Source: DASPTH01 sp046727575 (GTDB lineage Bacteria > Actinomycetota > Acidimicrobiia > IMCC26256 > DASPTH01). Taken from it: DNA of 41,369 bases. The DNA is taken from the NCBI GenBank assembly GCA_046727575.1, contig JBKPCV010000106.1:1-41369 (forward strand), read 5' to 3'. Made by a program: the position numbers and the translations under genes. Shown piece by piece: positions 24,721-32,009 of the stretch; within the stretch, counting starts at the first letter, position 1; each line of letters starts with the position of its first letter. The notes beneath the pieces are model-generated. The model saw only the letters and a list, made by a program, of their open reading frames with translations. It had not been told where the DNA came from and did not search any database.

Positions 24721-25056
24721 ATGAGCGGTGCGCTGCTTCCCGTTGAGTTCGCAGATCTGGAACGCTATGCCGAGAAATGGTGCTTGCCGAACGAGCCGGC
24801 CCGATACGCCGCTCGCTTGTCCAGCACGATGGACGAGCTTCAGTCGTTCTACGATGCCATGTTCCCGCGGGCCGAGGCTGTGCTCGACTATTGCGACCAG
24901 TTCCCGCTGGCCGAGATGCCCGAGGACGTGCGGCATCTCCTCCAACTCATGTATGCACTCGTCATCGTGTCGTTCTCAGTCGAGGCTTTCCATCAGCCGA
25001 GGATCCCCGATACCGGCGCCGCGGAACTCAGTTTCACGATCGAGCCGGTCCCGTGA
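24721..25056 (+). CDS. Small helical protein coupled to the Rieske oxygenase
   Basis: A 111-aa protein that I do not recognise. It is predicted to be largely helical: FADLERYAEKWCLPNEPARY, LSSTMDELQSFYDAMFPRAE, AVLDYCDQFP and a hydrophobic run DVRHLLQLMYALVIVSFSVE, then a short beta-like tail ending in FTIEPVP. No signal peptide, metal motif or DNA-binding motif is visible. It starts 4 bp after the Rieske alpha-subunit stop, so it is almost certainly cotranslated. It might be a stability or assembly partner, or replace a beta subunit. It is clearly different from the SnoaL-like fold of classical beta subunits. Confidence 0.75.
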   Translation: MSGALLPVEFADLERYAEKWCLPNEPARYAARLSSTMDELQSFYDAMFPRAEAVLDYCDQFPLAEMPEDVRHLLQLMYALVIVSFSVEAFHQPRIPDTGAAELSFTIEPVP

Positions 25057-25158
25057 CCAGCGGGGCCGTGAAGGTCGAGTCCGGCGCCGATCAACTCCAC
25101 CGCCGCAGCAGCGAAGGACGAGCCGTGCTCGGGTACCGGTGAAGGAGGAATCGTCACG

Positions 25159-25494
25159 ATGACGATCGAAGGAGTCGCGCAGGCATACTTCGACGCCGTG
25201 ACCGCCCATGATGCCGATGCGGTGAAGGCGTGCTTCGCCGACGACAGCGAGCTCATCACCGCCACCGGGCGCTACCACGGACCGGACGAGATCGCGACGT
25301 TCTATCGCGACACGACCTTCAAGGCGGCTGACCTCCGACCGGATCCCGGCGAATTCCTTGTCGTCGGTAACCAGCTCATGGTGGAGATCGTCCTCGAGTT
25401 GAACGGCCGCCGCACCGCAGTGGCCGACTTCTTCACCATCGAAGGCGACAAGATCCGGCGGCTCGCCGTGTACCTCGGCGGACAGCTTCCCTGA
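25159..25494 (+). CDS. SnoaL-like (NTF2-fold) protein
   Basis: A 111-aa single-domain NTF2-fold protein. VAQAYFDAVTAHDADAVKAC, FADDSELITATGRYHGPDEI and the closing FFTIEGDKIRRLAVYLGGQL are the usual SnoaL elements. GGAGG lies about 9-14 nt before the ATG. It lies 102 bp after the 111-aa protein, on the same strand, so it may be the third gene of the Rieske operon. Classical Rieske beta subunits share the NTF2 fold but are about 160 aa with a different end, so this is more likely an isomerase, cyclase or hydrolase acting on the product. Confidence 0.85.
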   Translation: MTIEGVAQAYFDAVTAHDADAVKACFADDSELITATGRYHGPDEIATFYRDTTFKAADLRPDPGEFLVVGNQLMVEIVLELNGRRTAVADFFTIEGDKIRRLAVYLGGQLP

Positions 25495-25670
25495 AAGCAG
25501 ATCTGCGTGGTTCCCCGCACGTATGGGGCGCCGCTGTACACGCCCCCGCCGCGAAGAACGTTCTTCGGATGTCGAGTTCAGGCAAGCTCCTGGTCATTGT
25601 CGCCCGGACGAACGTTTCGGCCACACAAACCGCATGCGAGACGTACGTGGACGTCCCACACCACGCGAGC
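25495..25670. other. Gap between convergent genes with palindromes
   Basis: 176 bp with no gene. It contains GCAGATCTGC (25497-25506) right after the SnoaL stop, a perfect 16-bp palindrome at 25552-25567 and a related site CGAACGTTTCG (25609-25619). See the separate entry for the 16-bp palindrome. Confidence 0.5.
25552..25567. repeat. Perfect 16-bp palindrome
   Basis: CGAAGAACGTTCTTCG is its own reverse complement. With a loop it would make only a short hairpin, so it is more likely a dimer-binding site. The core GAACGTTC recalls LexA-type boxes of actinobacteria, but the half-site spacing of those boxes (CGAAC-N4-GTTCG) is not matched. A related imperfect copy lies 42 bp downstream. No gene starts nearby, which leaves the function open. 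Confidence 0.45.
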
Positions 25671-26393
25671 TCAGGCGACCGCCGCCATCAGGCCGTGTCG
25701 GGTCATCGTGCTGCGAAACCACAGCAGCGATGCCGCGACGCAGGTCACGGTGACTCCGATCGACAACGACGTTTGGGCCACCACGTATGTGGTGGTTCCC
25801 TGAGTCATCAGCAGCCAGAACATCACCAGAGCGTTTGCGAACCCCACTGCGGCCCACATGAGCGACACTCGCGAGAAACACTCACGCGTGCGGGCGTCGG
25901 AGAGCACATGGCCCGGGAGCGCGCAGAAGTCCGCCGCGAACCGCTGCGCGAGCGGCTGGCCGACGGCAACCGAGACCAGGAACGCCGCTGCGATCACGAC
26001 CGCCGCAATGACAGGTTGCGACAGGTAGAGGAGCACGCTCCCGGTTGCAAGCCCGACTGCCGAGCGGACCAAGAGCGTCAACGCGCCCACGATCACCATT
26101 CCCGGAACCCGACGGCTGCGCGCGACCCGACGGATGATCGCCGAGCCCGTCCACGCGAACCCGACGACGATCGCGATGTTGATCCCCGCGATGCCGTTCG
26201 CGACGAGGAACAGCACTGCCGGCATGATCCCACCCTCGATCGCCTGCGGGACGGCGCGTCGGCCGAGCTGCATGAGCGACGGGAGCGCCACGTCTCCGGA
26301 CACCGGAACGCGAGTGGTCAACGCGCGACCCACCCTGGAGACGCGGCCGGGATGAACTGTGCGCCACGCGACCGATTGGACGGGCGAACGCAT
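25671..26393 (-). CDS. Multi-spanning membrane protein (VC0807-like)
   Basis: A 240-aa protein with about six hydrophobic segments, near residues 54-70, 72-88, 98-116, 126-145, 176-197 and 203-224, separated by basic loops such as RRVARSRRVP (88-97). The IPRRAV-like start and LLVRSAVGLATGSVLLYLSQ resemble the VC0807/DUF3159-type integral membrane proteins of actinobacteria, whose function is unknown. ATG 26393 begins about 50 residues before the first hydrophobic segment; no clear ribosome binding site is seen, so a later start is possible. It is downstream of the cold-shock gene on the same strand but 82 bp away. Confidence 0.7.
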   Translation of the reverse strand: MRSPVQSVAWRTVHPGRVSRVGRALTTRVPVSGDVALPSLMQLGRRAVPQAIEGGIMPAVLFLVANGIAGINIAIVVGFAWTGSAIIRRVARSRRVPGMVIVGALTLLVRSAVGLATGSVLLYLSQPVIAAVVIAAAFLVSVAVGQPLAQRFAADFCALPGHVLSDARTRECFSRVSLMWAAVGFANALVMFWLLMTQGTTTYVVAQTSLSIGVTVTCVAASLLWFRSTMTRHGLMAAVA

Positions 26394-26475
26394 GTTGCGG
26401 TCGCGGTCGGCTCGCTCAGAGAGAGCACCGACGCACGACTCCCGCGCTCGGCGGACCGGACGCGGGAGTTCGCGG

Positions 26476-26682
26476 TCAAACGACGCGGACGTTCTGTGCT
26501 TCTTCGCCCTTGCGGCCGGGAGCGACGTCGAACTCGACGCGCTGACCCTCCTCGAGGTTGCGGTAGCCGTCGCCCTGGATCGCAGAGAAGTGGACGAATA
26601 CGTCGTCACCTCCCGAGCGGGCGATGAAGCCGAAGCCCTTCTCGGCGTTGAACCACTTGACGGTTCCGGTTGTCGTTGCCAT
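26476..26682 (-). CDS. Cold-shock protein (CspA family)
   Basis: A 68-aa single OB-fold protein with GTVKWFNAEKGFGFI (RNP1 KGFGFI) and DDVFVHFSAI (RNP2 VFVHF), then EEGQRVEFDVAPGRKGEEAQNV. It binds single-stranded RNA and DNA and acts as an RNA chaperone in the cytoplasm. ATG 26682 follows AGGAG on the complement strand. It is of the usual length (66-70 aa). The long region upstream leaves room for a structured leader. It is the one clear housekeeping-type gene in an otherwise catabolic stretch. Confidence 0.97.
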   Translation of the reverse strand: MATTTGTVKWFNAEKGFGFIARSGGDDVFVHFSAIQGDGYRNLEEGQRVEFDVAPGRKGEEAQNVRVV

Positions 26683-27024
26683 TGCCTTGCTCCTATCAGT
26701 CCCGCGCGCCGGTGTCAGCAAGGTGGCGTTGGAACGATGTCGTATGTATTTTCGGAAGACACCCGGGGCATCGAGCGAACGGGTCTCACAGGGCAACCGA
26801 ATCCCCCGCGACACCGGCCCAGGAGGGCAAGCGGTACGAGAACGGGTGTACCGGCAAGGTCGTGCTCGTGTCACAAGATCGCGACCGACGCTGACACCCC
26901 CAACGCTACCAGCCCCATCACTCTTTCGTGGGCGTTCGCGGCGCTGGCGAAGCGGAGATCCACCGGACGTTTGTGAGCCAAGACGAACGGCGGGTGGACG
27001 ATGGTTCTCGCGGGTCCGGTCGAC
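26683..27024. other. Intergenic region upstream of the cold-shock gene
   Basis: 342 bp without a gene I can support. It holds the csp leader and promoter region for the minus strand; an AT-rich patch at 26740-26754 may mark the promoter. The 27025-end side is the 3' flank of the amidohydrolase. Open frames here lack codon bias or similarity. Confidence 0.5.
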
Positions 27025-28485
27025 TTAGCCGTCGTTCCCGACGACCGCGGCGGCGGCCTCCTCGACGACGGTGCCTTGGAAGAAGTGCGGGTTGGTCGAG
27101 GTCCACAGCCGAACGGGGTTGGCGAAGACGAAGTCCCGGAGATCGGCTTCGTCGATGAGGCCCTGCTCGAACGGCTCGTACAGCTCCTCGAGCACCTCTT
27201 CCATGAGCGGAACGTCCCAATGGCCGATGTCGGAGCCGAACGTCGCATGGAGACGCACGCGACCAGGGTTGCGCGTCGCGTCGAACGCGGAAGCCATGAC
27301 CGGGTCGTCGCCCTCGCACCCGAAGTAGAAACGGTCGACGAAGAGCCGGTGCAGCTCGTCGGTCGTCGAGATCTGCAAACCCGCGAAGCTGTCGGTCGGG
27401 TCCTCGGGGTGGACGTCCCACCGTTGGGCCAGTTCCTCGCGGGACGTCGGACGCCACAGTGAACCGCCGTATTGCTGGTAGAGGTCGAGGTAGAGGTCCA
27501 CGTCGGCGAGGCGAGGGTCGCTGTCCCGTGCGAGTCCCGCAAGGCTCCGCTTCTCCCAGTGGCTGGTGAGATCCGCGAGCAACGAGCGCGCCCAACCGAC
27601 GCCGCCTTCCAGGAAGAGGAACCGCAGTTCGGGGAATCGCTGGCTCACGCCGCCGAGAAACAGCGACTTGCAGATCGCGGTTGCCGCCGTCGCAAAGTGC
27701 CCGACGTGGTTGTAGACGGTGTTGGAGATCGAGTCGTGGAACGTGGAACCCTCGCCAGGGCTATGGAAGCTCGCCACGACGCCGAGCGCGCGACACTTCG
27801 CCCACACTTGGTCGTAGTCGTGCTCACTGTCGATGCCGAAGGTGTCGGCCCGCCAGGCGTATCGGGCGGCCTCGGGTGCTTGGTCGACGATGGCTCTGAT
27901 CGGCCGCCTCACATAGCTCGGCAGCATCACCACCTTGAAGCCGCGTTGCCCCACTGCGTGGTCGAGTTCGTCGATCGCCTCCTGCGGGGTGAACATGGGG
28001 ATGATCGCCACCGGTGTGAAGCGATCGGGATGACCCATCCAATGATCGGCGTAATAGTCGTTGAGACCCCGACAGCACGCGCGCCGAACCTCCTCATCGG
28101 CATATCCCTGCGGGTTGATGCCGATCGTGGGATACAGCACGGCAAAGTCGATCCCGAGCTGATCGAGTCGCCGATACAGCAAGTCGGGAAATGACACCGT
28201 CGCCAGGTCAAGGCCGCCGTTTCGTAACGGCTCACCCCAGAACGGCGGACGATGCGTCCAACGAGCCATGCGGTCGGCCTGGCTCAGTCCGTACCAGTCA
28301 CGCGATAGGAACGTCGAACGCTGCTCCTCGCTGAAACGTTTGGCGATTTCGGCGCCGCCCGCCCGCTCGATGTACTCCATCGCAACCGGCCGCACTTCGA
28401 CCAAGTGGCCGTCGGAGTCGATCACCGGGTGATCGAGCCGCTCACGGATCTTCACGACCGTCGGGTTGGGATCGAATCCGTCCAT
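27025..28485 (-). CDS. Amidohydrolase_2-family protein
   Basis: A 486-aa PF04909-type TIM-barrel protein. VIDSDGHLVE is the N-terminal metal motif (Asp-x-Asp-Gly-His, Glu). VVASFHSPGEG, FLFLEGGVGWARSLLADL and the late FGSDIGHWDVP supply the other conserved residues. It is about 100 residues longer than the amidohydrolases at 6858 and 33620, with an insert around residues 300-390. Probable role is hydrolysis or decarboxylation of a cyclic catabolite. ATG 28485 follows GGAGG; a GTG directly before it is in frame. No partner gene is adjacent, so context does not help to name the substrate. Confidence 0.88.
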   Translation of the reverse strand: MDGFDPNPTVVKIRERLDHPVIDSDGHLVEVRPVAMEYIERAGGAEIAKRFSEEQRSTFLSRDWYGLSQADRMARWTHRPPFWGEPLRNGGLDLATVSFPDLLYRRLDQLGIDFAVLYPTIGINPQGYADEEVRRACCRGLNDYYADHWMGHPDRFTPVAIIPMFTPQEAIDELDHAVGQRGFKVVMLPSYVRRPIRAIVDQAPEAARYAWRADTFGIDSEHDYDQVWAKCRALGVVASFHSPGEGSTFHDSISNTVYNHVGHFATAATAICKSLFLGGVSQRFPELRFLFLEGGVGWARSLLADLTSHWEKRSLAGLARDSDPRLADVDLYLDLYQQYGGSLWRPTSREELAQRWDVHPEDPTDSFAGLQISTTDELHRLFVDRFYFGCEGDDPVMASAFDATRNPGRVRLHATFGSDIGHWDVPLMEEVLEELYEPFEQGLIDEADLRDFVFANPVRLWTSTNPHFFQGTVVEEAAAAVVGNDG

Positions 28486-28781
28486 CACCCTCCGTGATCA
28501 GCCGTCTGCAGCGGAACGTTAGTTACTGGGTGGGTCCGAGTTCGTGCCCTCGTCGTTGTGCGCGCCTCCGCCGGAGACTGCGCGCGTGAGTGCGATTGCA
28601 CGAAGGTCTCTGCCCGGGCGTTGTGCAAGTCCCTTCGCTGAAGTCGATTCGTCTCCTCAGTCGTGGTAGCGGTTCTCGACCCAGGGCGGAACGGTGTGTC
28701 CGACGCGAGTCGCACACGACGGCTGCTCGTCCCGCCGCGCCCGCGCCCGACGTCCGTTGGCGCTCACGCCACGCCAGCGTT
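28486..28781. other. Intergenic region, no gene seen
   Basis: 296 bp between the amidohydrolase start and the AHSA1 stop, both on the minus strand. A -10-like TAACGT on the complement of 28516-28521 may belong to the amidohydrolase. I see no coding remnant or structured RNA. Confidence 0.5.
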
Positions 28782-29261
28782 TCAGCTCTCGAGTCGCTGA
28801 GCGAACCGGCGAAGGCCCATCTCCCAACCATCAGGCGCGCCGACCGCGTTCCGCATCTGTTCCCAACCGTCGCCGTGGCGATCGAGATTGCGGTGCTCGA
28901 GCTCGACCCGCGTCCGGTTCGGGCCCTCCGGGACAAAACGCACCTCGATCTCACTGGTCCGTGCCGGATCGGGTTCGAGCTGCCATTGCAGGTTGATGTC
29001 CCAGCTGATCACGAACCGGAGGGGCGGTTCGTAGGCAAGCACGCGGGCCCAACGGCATTCGCTGCCGTCGGCCCCGCGGTCGTACACGTGGCCGCCGGCG
29101 CGCGGCTCGAACACCATCTCGGCCAGCTCGGCCTGCAGGATGTGGTGCTCGGGCGGCCACCAGGTGCCGATGCCATCCGTGAAGACCGCGAAGGCGCGCT
29201 CGACGGGGGCCTTCACGACGATCGACGACTGGACGGACGTGTCAGTGGTCTGCGTGCTCAT
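28782..29261 (-). CDS. AHSA1-type SRPBCC domain protein
   Basis: A 159-aa protein of the AHSA1/SRPBCC fold: SSIVVKAPVERAFAVFTDGI at the start, then a WWPPEHHIL segment, VFEPRAGGHVYDRGADGSEC, PLRFVISWDIN and a C-terminal helix GWEMGLRRFAQRLE. The fold has a large ligand pocket. It overlaps the upstream ArsR gene by 4 bp (29258-29261), the same arrangement as the pair at 494-1323, but the two AHSA1 proteins share little sequence beyond the fold. Role unknown; probably cytoplasmic ligand binding linked to the ArsR regulator. Confidence 0.88.
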   Translation of the reverse strand: MSTQTTDTSVQSSIVVKAPVERAFAVFTDGIGTWWPPEHHILQAELAEMVFEPRAGGHVYDRGADGSECRWARVLAYEPPLRFVISWDINLQWQLEPDPARTSEIEVRFVPEGPNRTRVELEHRNLDRHGDGWEQMRNAVGAPDGWEMGLRRFAQRLES

Positions 29262-29578
29262 TGCTCCTCCTCACTCGTGTTCTCGACGGCTTGTTTGAAT
29301 GCCACGAGGGCCCGATTCCAGAATTGATCGAAGTACGCGCGCAGCATCGCGACGCCTCCCGGGTTCAGCTGGTAGAGGCGGCGGGTGCCGCGCCGGTGGT
29401 CGATCACCAAGCCGGCCTCCTTGAGCACCTTGAGATGCTGGGAGACCGCCGGGCGGGTGACCGGGAGCTCCCGGGCGATCTCCCCCACCGGGCGCGGGCC
29501 ATCCGCCAGGAGCTCGAAGATCGTCCGGCGGGTCGCATCGCCCAACGCGCCGATCGGCGTCCCTTGGTCAGTTACCAC
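29258..29578 (-). CDS. ArsR-family transcriptional regulator
   Basis: A 106-aa winged-helix repressor: LGDATRRTIFELLADGPRPV, then EIARELPVTRPAVSQHLKVL, KEAGLVIDHRRGTRRLYQLN, and a helical end. There is no cysteine metal site. The start codon is GTG at 29578, with no ribosome binding site and an in-frame stop shortly upstream, so the position is well fixed. It follows the -10 box by 8 nt, so the message is probably leaderless. The operator-like ACTAAC/GTTAGT palindrome overlaps the start and the promoter, as expected for an autorepressor. Coupled with the AHSA1 gene. Confidence 0.92.
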   Translation of the reverse strand: MVTDQGTPIGALGDATRRTIFELLADGPRPVGEIARELPVTRPAVSQHLKVLKEAGLVIDHRRGTRRLYQLNPGGVAMLRAYFDQFWNRALVAFKQAVENTSEEEQ

Positions 29579-29615
29579 TAACCGTTAGTATTGACTTACC
29601 GCAGGGCCGTGTCAA
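29577..29615 (-). promoter_or_regulatory. Consensus leaderless promoter and operator of ArsR-AHSA1 operon 2
   Basis: On the complement strand TTGACA (29610-29615) and AATACT (29587-29592) are 17 bp apart, and GTG follows after 8 nt. The -35 is a perfect consensus. ACTAAC (29577-29582) and GTTAGT (29584-29589) form a palindrome with one central base, lying over the -10 box and the start codon. The segment around ATACTAA closely resembles that of the ArsR operator at 480-490. Confidence 0.7.
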
Positions 29616-29942
29616 GGACGAGGTTGCCGACCTGATCAAGACGACGGCTCGATCGGTGGACCCAGCACACGCGAGCCGTGCGCCCGATGACGGGTCCGAC
29701 TCCTACGTGTCCGCGCACGACGAGGTAGTGCTGCAAACCGGGTGGCTCGATCTCGGTGCCCTCAACCGAGAGCGCGACGCGCGGGTCACGCTCGAGGTTC
29801 CGGATCTTCTGGCCTGCACGGAGGTGCGCGAGCAGGGTCTCGTCGCCATCGACGCCTACCCAAACGACGAGATCTGCGGCGAGCCGTCAGGATTGATCGT
29901 CACCAGATGCGCCAGCCGCCCTGACCGCAGAAGTAGACGCAC
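29596..29942 (-). pseudogene. Frameshifted relic of a PPOX/F420-dependent oxidoreductase
   Basis: From 29942 the complement reads LLRSGRLAHLVTINPDGSPQ, the N-terminus of PPOX-class F420-binding enzymes. The frame hits a stop near 29862, while the next frame continues VVWVGVDGDETLLAHLRAGQ, KIRNLERDPRVALSVEGTEI and GLQHYLVVRG. A single deleted base near 29863-29872 would explain the break. After LVVRGHV the expected C-terminus (PELLxRLA, YLGPD) is absent, so the 3' end is also lost. Such enzymes are split-barrel proteins that use F420 or FMN to reduce small molecules; the living version is a hallmark of actinobacteria. Confidence 0.8.
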
Positions 29943-29964
29943 GAGCTGAGCGACGACGGGCCGC

Positions 29965-30027
29965 TTAGCCCCCGTCGACCGGCAACGCGGCGCCGAGCAC
30001 GAACGACGCCGCGTCGGTGCAGAGCGA
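29965..30027 (-). pseudogene. Last ~20 codons of a short-chain dehydrogenase
   Basis: The complement of 29965-30027 reads SLCTDAASFVLGAALPVDGG and then stops (TAA at 29965-29967). This is the invariable C-terminus of classical SDRs (SDxASFVTGAxxPVDGG). Nothing SDR-like lies upstream because the P450 gene at 30048 begins on the opposite strand about 20 bp away. It is the tail of a deleted SDR gene next to the PPOX relic. Confidence 0.8.
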
Positions 30028-30029
30028 GG

Positions 30030-30041
30030 GACGCTAGCGTC
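30030..30041 (+). promoter_or_regulatory. Palindromic -10 region of the P450 gene at 30048
   Basis: GACGCTAGCGTC is a perfect 12-bp palindrome that contains TAGCGT (30035-30040), a TANNNT-type -10 box. The GTG start follows after 7 nt without a ribosome binding site. This fits a leaderless message, possibly controlled by a protein binding the palindrome. No good -35 box is seen. Confidence 0.4.
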
Positions 30042-30047
30042 CGCTTC

Positions 30048-31229
30048 GTGAGGGCGATTGGGGACTACGACTTCTTCTCGCCCGCGGTTCGCGCCGATCC
30101 GTACCCATTCTTTCGCCGGCTGCGCGAGAACGACCCCGTATTCCGCACCGACTTCGGCTACTGGTACGTCTCGACTCACGCCGACGCATCACAGCTCGTG
30201 CGCGACCCGCGCCTTGGTGCCGGAACCGGCGTACCTGACTCACTCGGCCTGTCGAGCGGAAGGCTCTATGACGTCATGACGGACTGGATGATGGCGCTCG
30301 ACGGCGTCGATCACAGCCGGGTCCGGCGTCTCGTCAGCCGAGCGTTCACCCCACGCGCGGTCGACTCGTTTCGGCCGGCGATCCAGTCGCTCGCCGATCA
30401 CCTGCTCGACGGCGTCGCCGCGCGCGGCTCGGCCGAGATCGTGGCCGATTACGCGTTCCCGATTCCGATGGAGGTCGTGCGCCTGCTCTTCGGGGTCGAC
30501 GCGTCGGAATGGGACAAGCAGGTGGTCGAGCTTGTCCGTCCCGGACGCCCGGCCGCTGCGAACGCAGTGGAGATGATGGACGCGCTCGCCGACTATCTGG
30601 CCGACGTCGTGGCACGACGGCGCGACGCGCCCGGTACCGACATGTTCTCTGCGATGGTGGTGCCCGACGACAAGGGCGACCGTCTGTCCGACCACCAGCT
30701 GCTCGCCAACGCCGTGCTGCTCGTCACCGCCGGCTTCGAGACGAGCATGGGCCTGATCGCGCTGAGCATTCTCACGCTGCTGCGCCATCCCGATCAGCTG
30801 GCCGCGCTCCGAGCCGACCCGGCGTTGATTCGCAACGCCGTCGAGGAGGTTCTGCGCTTCGAGCCGCCCGCTCTCTCCACTACCCGGAGCACGCTCGAAG
30901 ACGTGGACGTACGCGGCCATGTCATCCCCGCCGGATCGAACGTCCTCTTCCCGATGGCCGCGGTCAACCGCGACCCCGACCGGTATCCCGACCCCGACAC
31001 GTTCGACATCACGCGCGCCGACATCCGGCCGCTGACCTTTGGTGGCGGTGCTCATGTGTGCCTCGGTGCCGCGCTCGCCCGCCTCGAAGCCGAGGTCGCG
31101 GTCGGTTCGTTCTTCGGACGAGTCGGTGCCGCTCGCCTCGGGGACGACGACATCGAGTGGCAGGCCCAGAACCCGACCGTGCGGCGCCCGGTCGCGCTCC
31201 CCGTGCATCTCGGGGGAGAATCACCGTGA
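30048..31229 (+). CDS. Cytochrome P450
   Basis: A 393-aa P450 with the I-helix motif AGFETS at 228-233 (Thr present, next residue Ser rather than Thr), ExxR Glu267-Arg270 and heme ligand Cys338 in FGGGAHVCLG. YDFFSPAVRADPYPFFRRLR and FGYWYVSTHADA at the start are typical of antibiotic/terpenoid-type bacterial P450s, and DGVDHSRVRRLVSRAFTPRA is the conserved C-helix region. GTG 30048 is the start; the frame has no other good one. The following SDR overlaps by 4 bp (GTGA), so hydroxylation and alcohol oxidation are coupled. It is not close to the paralogous pair at 12343/15926. Confidence 0.93.
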   Translation: MRAIGDYDFFSPAVRADPYPFFRRLRENDPVFRTDFGYWYVSTHADASQLVRDPRLGAGTGVPDSLGLSSGRLYDVMTDWMMALDGVDHSRVRRLVSRAFTPRAVDSFRPAIQSLADHLLDGVAARGSAEIVADYAFPIPMEVVRLLFGVDASEWDKQVVELVRPGRPAAANAVEMMDALADYLADVVARRRDAPGTDMFSAMVVPDDKGDRLSDHQLLANAVLLVTAGFETSMGLIALSILTLLRHPDQLAALRADPALIRNAVEEVLRFEPPALSTTRSTLEDVDVRGHVIPAGSNVLFPMAAVNRDPDRYPDPDTFDITRADIRPLTFGGGAHVCLGAALARLEAEVAVGSFFGRVGAARLGDDDIEWQAQNPTVRRPVALPVHLGGESP

Positions 31230-31999
31230 CGATGCTCGAGGGCAAGGTCGCGGTCGTCTCCGGTGTGGGCCGCGGCCTCGGACGCGAGATCTGCCTGGCC
31301 CTCTTGCGCGAGGGGGCAACCGTCTTCGCCGGTGACGTCGACGGCGAAGCCCTCGACGAGCTCGAGGCTGCCGCGCCGGAGCGACTCAGCGTGGCGGTGA
31401 CCGACATCACCGATGGCGCGCAATGCGATCGCCTCGCGAACCTCGCGTTCGGGGAACATGGGCGCATCGACGTGCTCGTCAACGACGCCTACCACGGCGG
31501 CGACTTCCTTCCCTTCCTCGACGCCGATCTCGAGGTCTGGCGCGGCATCGGCGACGTGAACATTTGGGGCACGTTGCGCATGACACGCGCCGTCGTGCCG
31601 CGGATGATCGAGCGGGGTCACGGCCGGGTGATCATGATCGTGACCCAGGGCGTGGAGTGGGTGAACCCCGGGTTCGGGTCGTACACCGGCACCAAGGCCG
31701 CGCTCGCGCACTATGTGAAGCTGCTCGCCAGCGAACTCGGTCCGTCCGGCATCCGCGTCAACGGCGTGTACCCGGGGCCGATGTGGGGTCCAGCCCTGCA
31801 GGCACATCTCGGCCAGATCGCCGAAGGGCGCGGCCTGTCGCTCGAGACGGTGTACGAGGAATGGGCCCGGGAGACCGCGTTACGGCACCTCGTGACGCCA
31901 GCAGAGGTAGCGGGCGCCGTCGTCTTCTTCGCGTCGGAGCTGGCGACGTGGATCACGGGCCAGGCGTTGTACGTCAACGCCGGCCAGTGGTTCCACTAG
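31226..31999 (+). CDS. SDR-family oxidoreductase with altered active site
   Basis: A 257-aa SDR. SGVGRGLG (12-19) is the cofactor loop and Tyr153 and Lys157 (YTGTK) are present. But the NNAG position reads VNDAYHGG (Asn86, Asp87, Ala88) and the catalytic Ser region reads MIVTQGVEWV, with Thr140 where Ser is usual. The C-terminus (ITGQALYVNAGQWFH) also departs from PVDGG. It may use Thr for Ser, or be specialised for an unusual substrate. GTG 31226 is preferred because GGGGGAG lies 8 nt before it; it overlaps the P450 stop by 4 bp. Confidence 0.9.
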   Translation: MTMLEGKVAVVSGVGRGLGREICLALLREGATVFAGDVDGEALDELEAAAPERLSVAVTDITDGAQCDRLANLAFGEHGRIDVLVNDAYHGGDFLPFLDADLEVWRGIGDVNIWGTLRMTRAVVPRMIERGHGRVIMIVTQGVEWVNPGFGSYTGTKAALAHYVKLLASELGPSGIRVNGVYPGPMWGPALQAHLGQIAEGRGLSLETVYEEWARETALRHLVTPAEVAGAVVFFASELATWITGQALYVNAGQWFH

Positions 32000-32009
32000 T
32001 GGTAAGGAC

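Noticed and set aside
26683..27024. Cold-shock RNA thermosensor in the csp leader
   Set aside because: Plausible for the family, but I could not find a conserved leader structure by eye.
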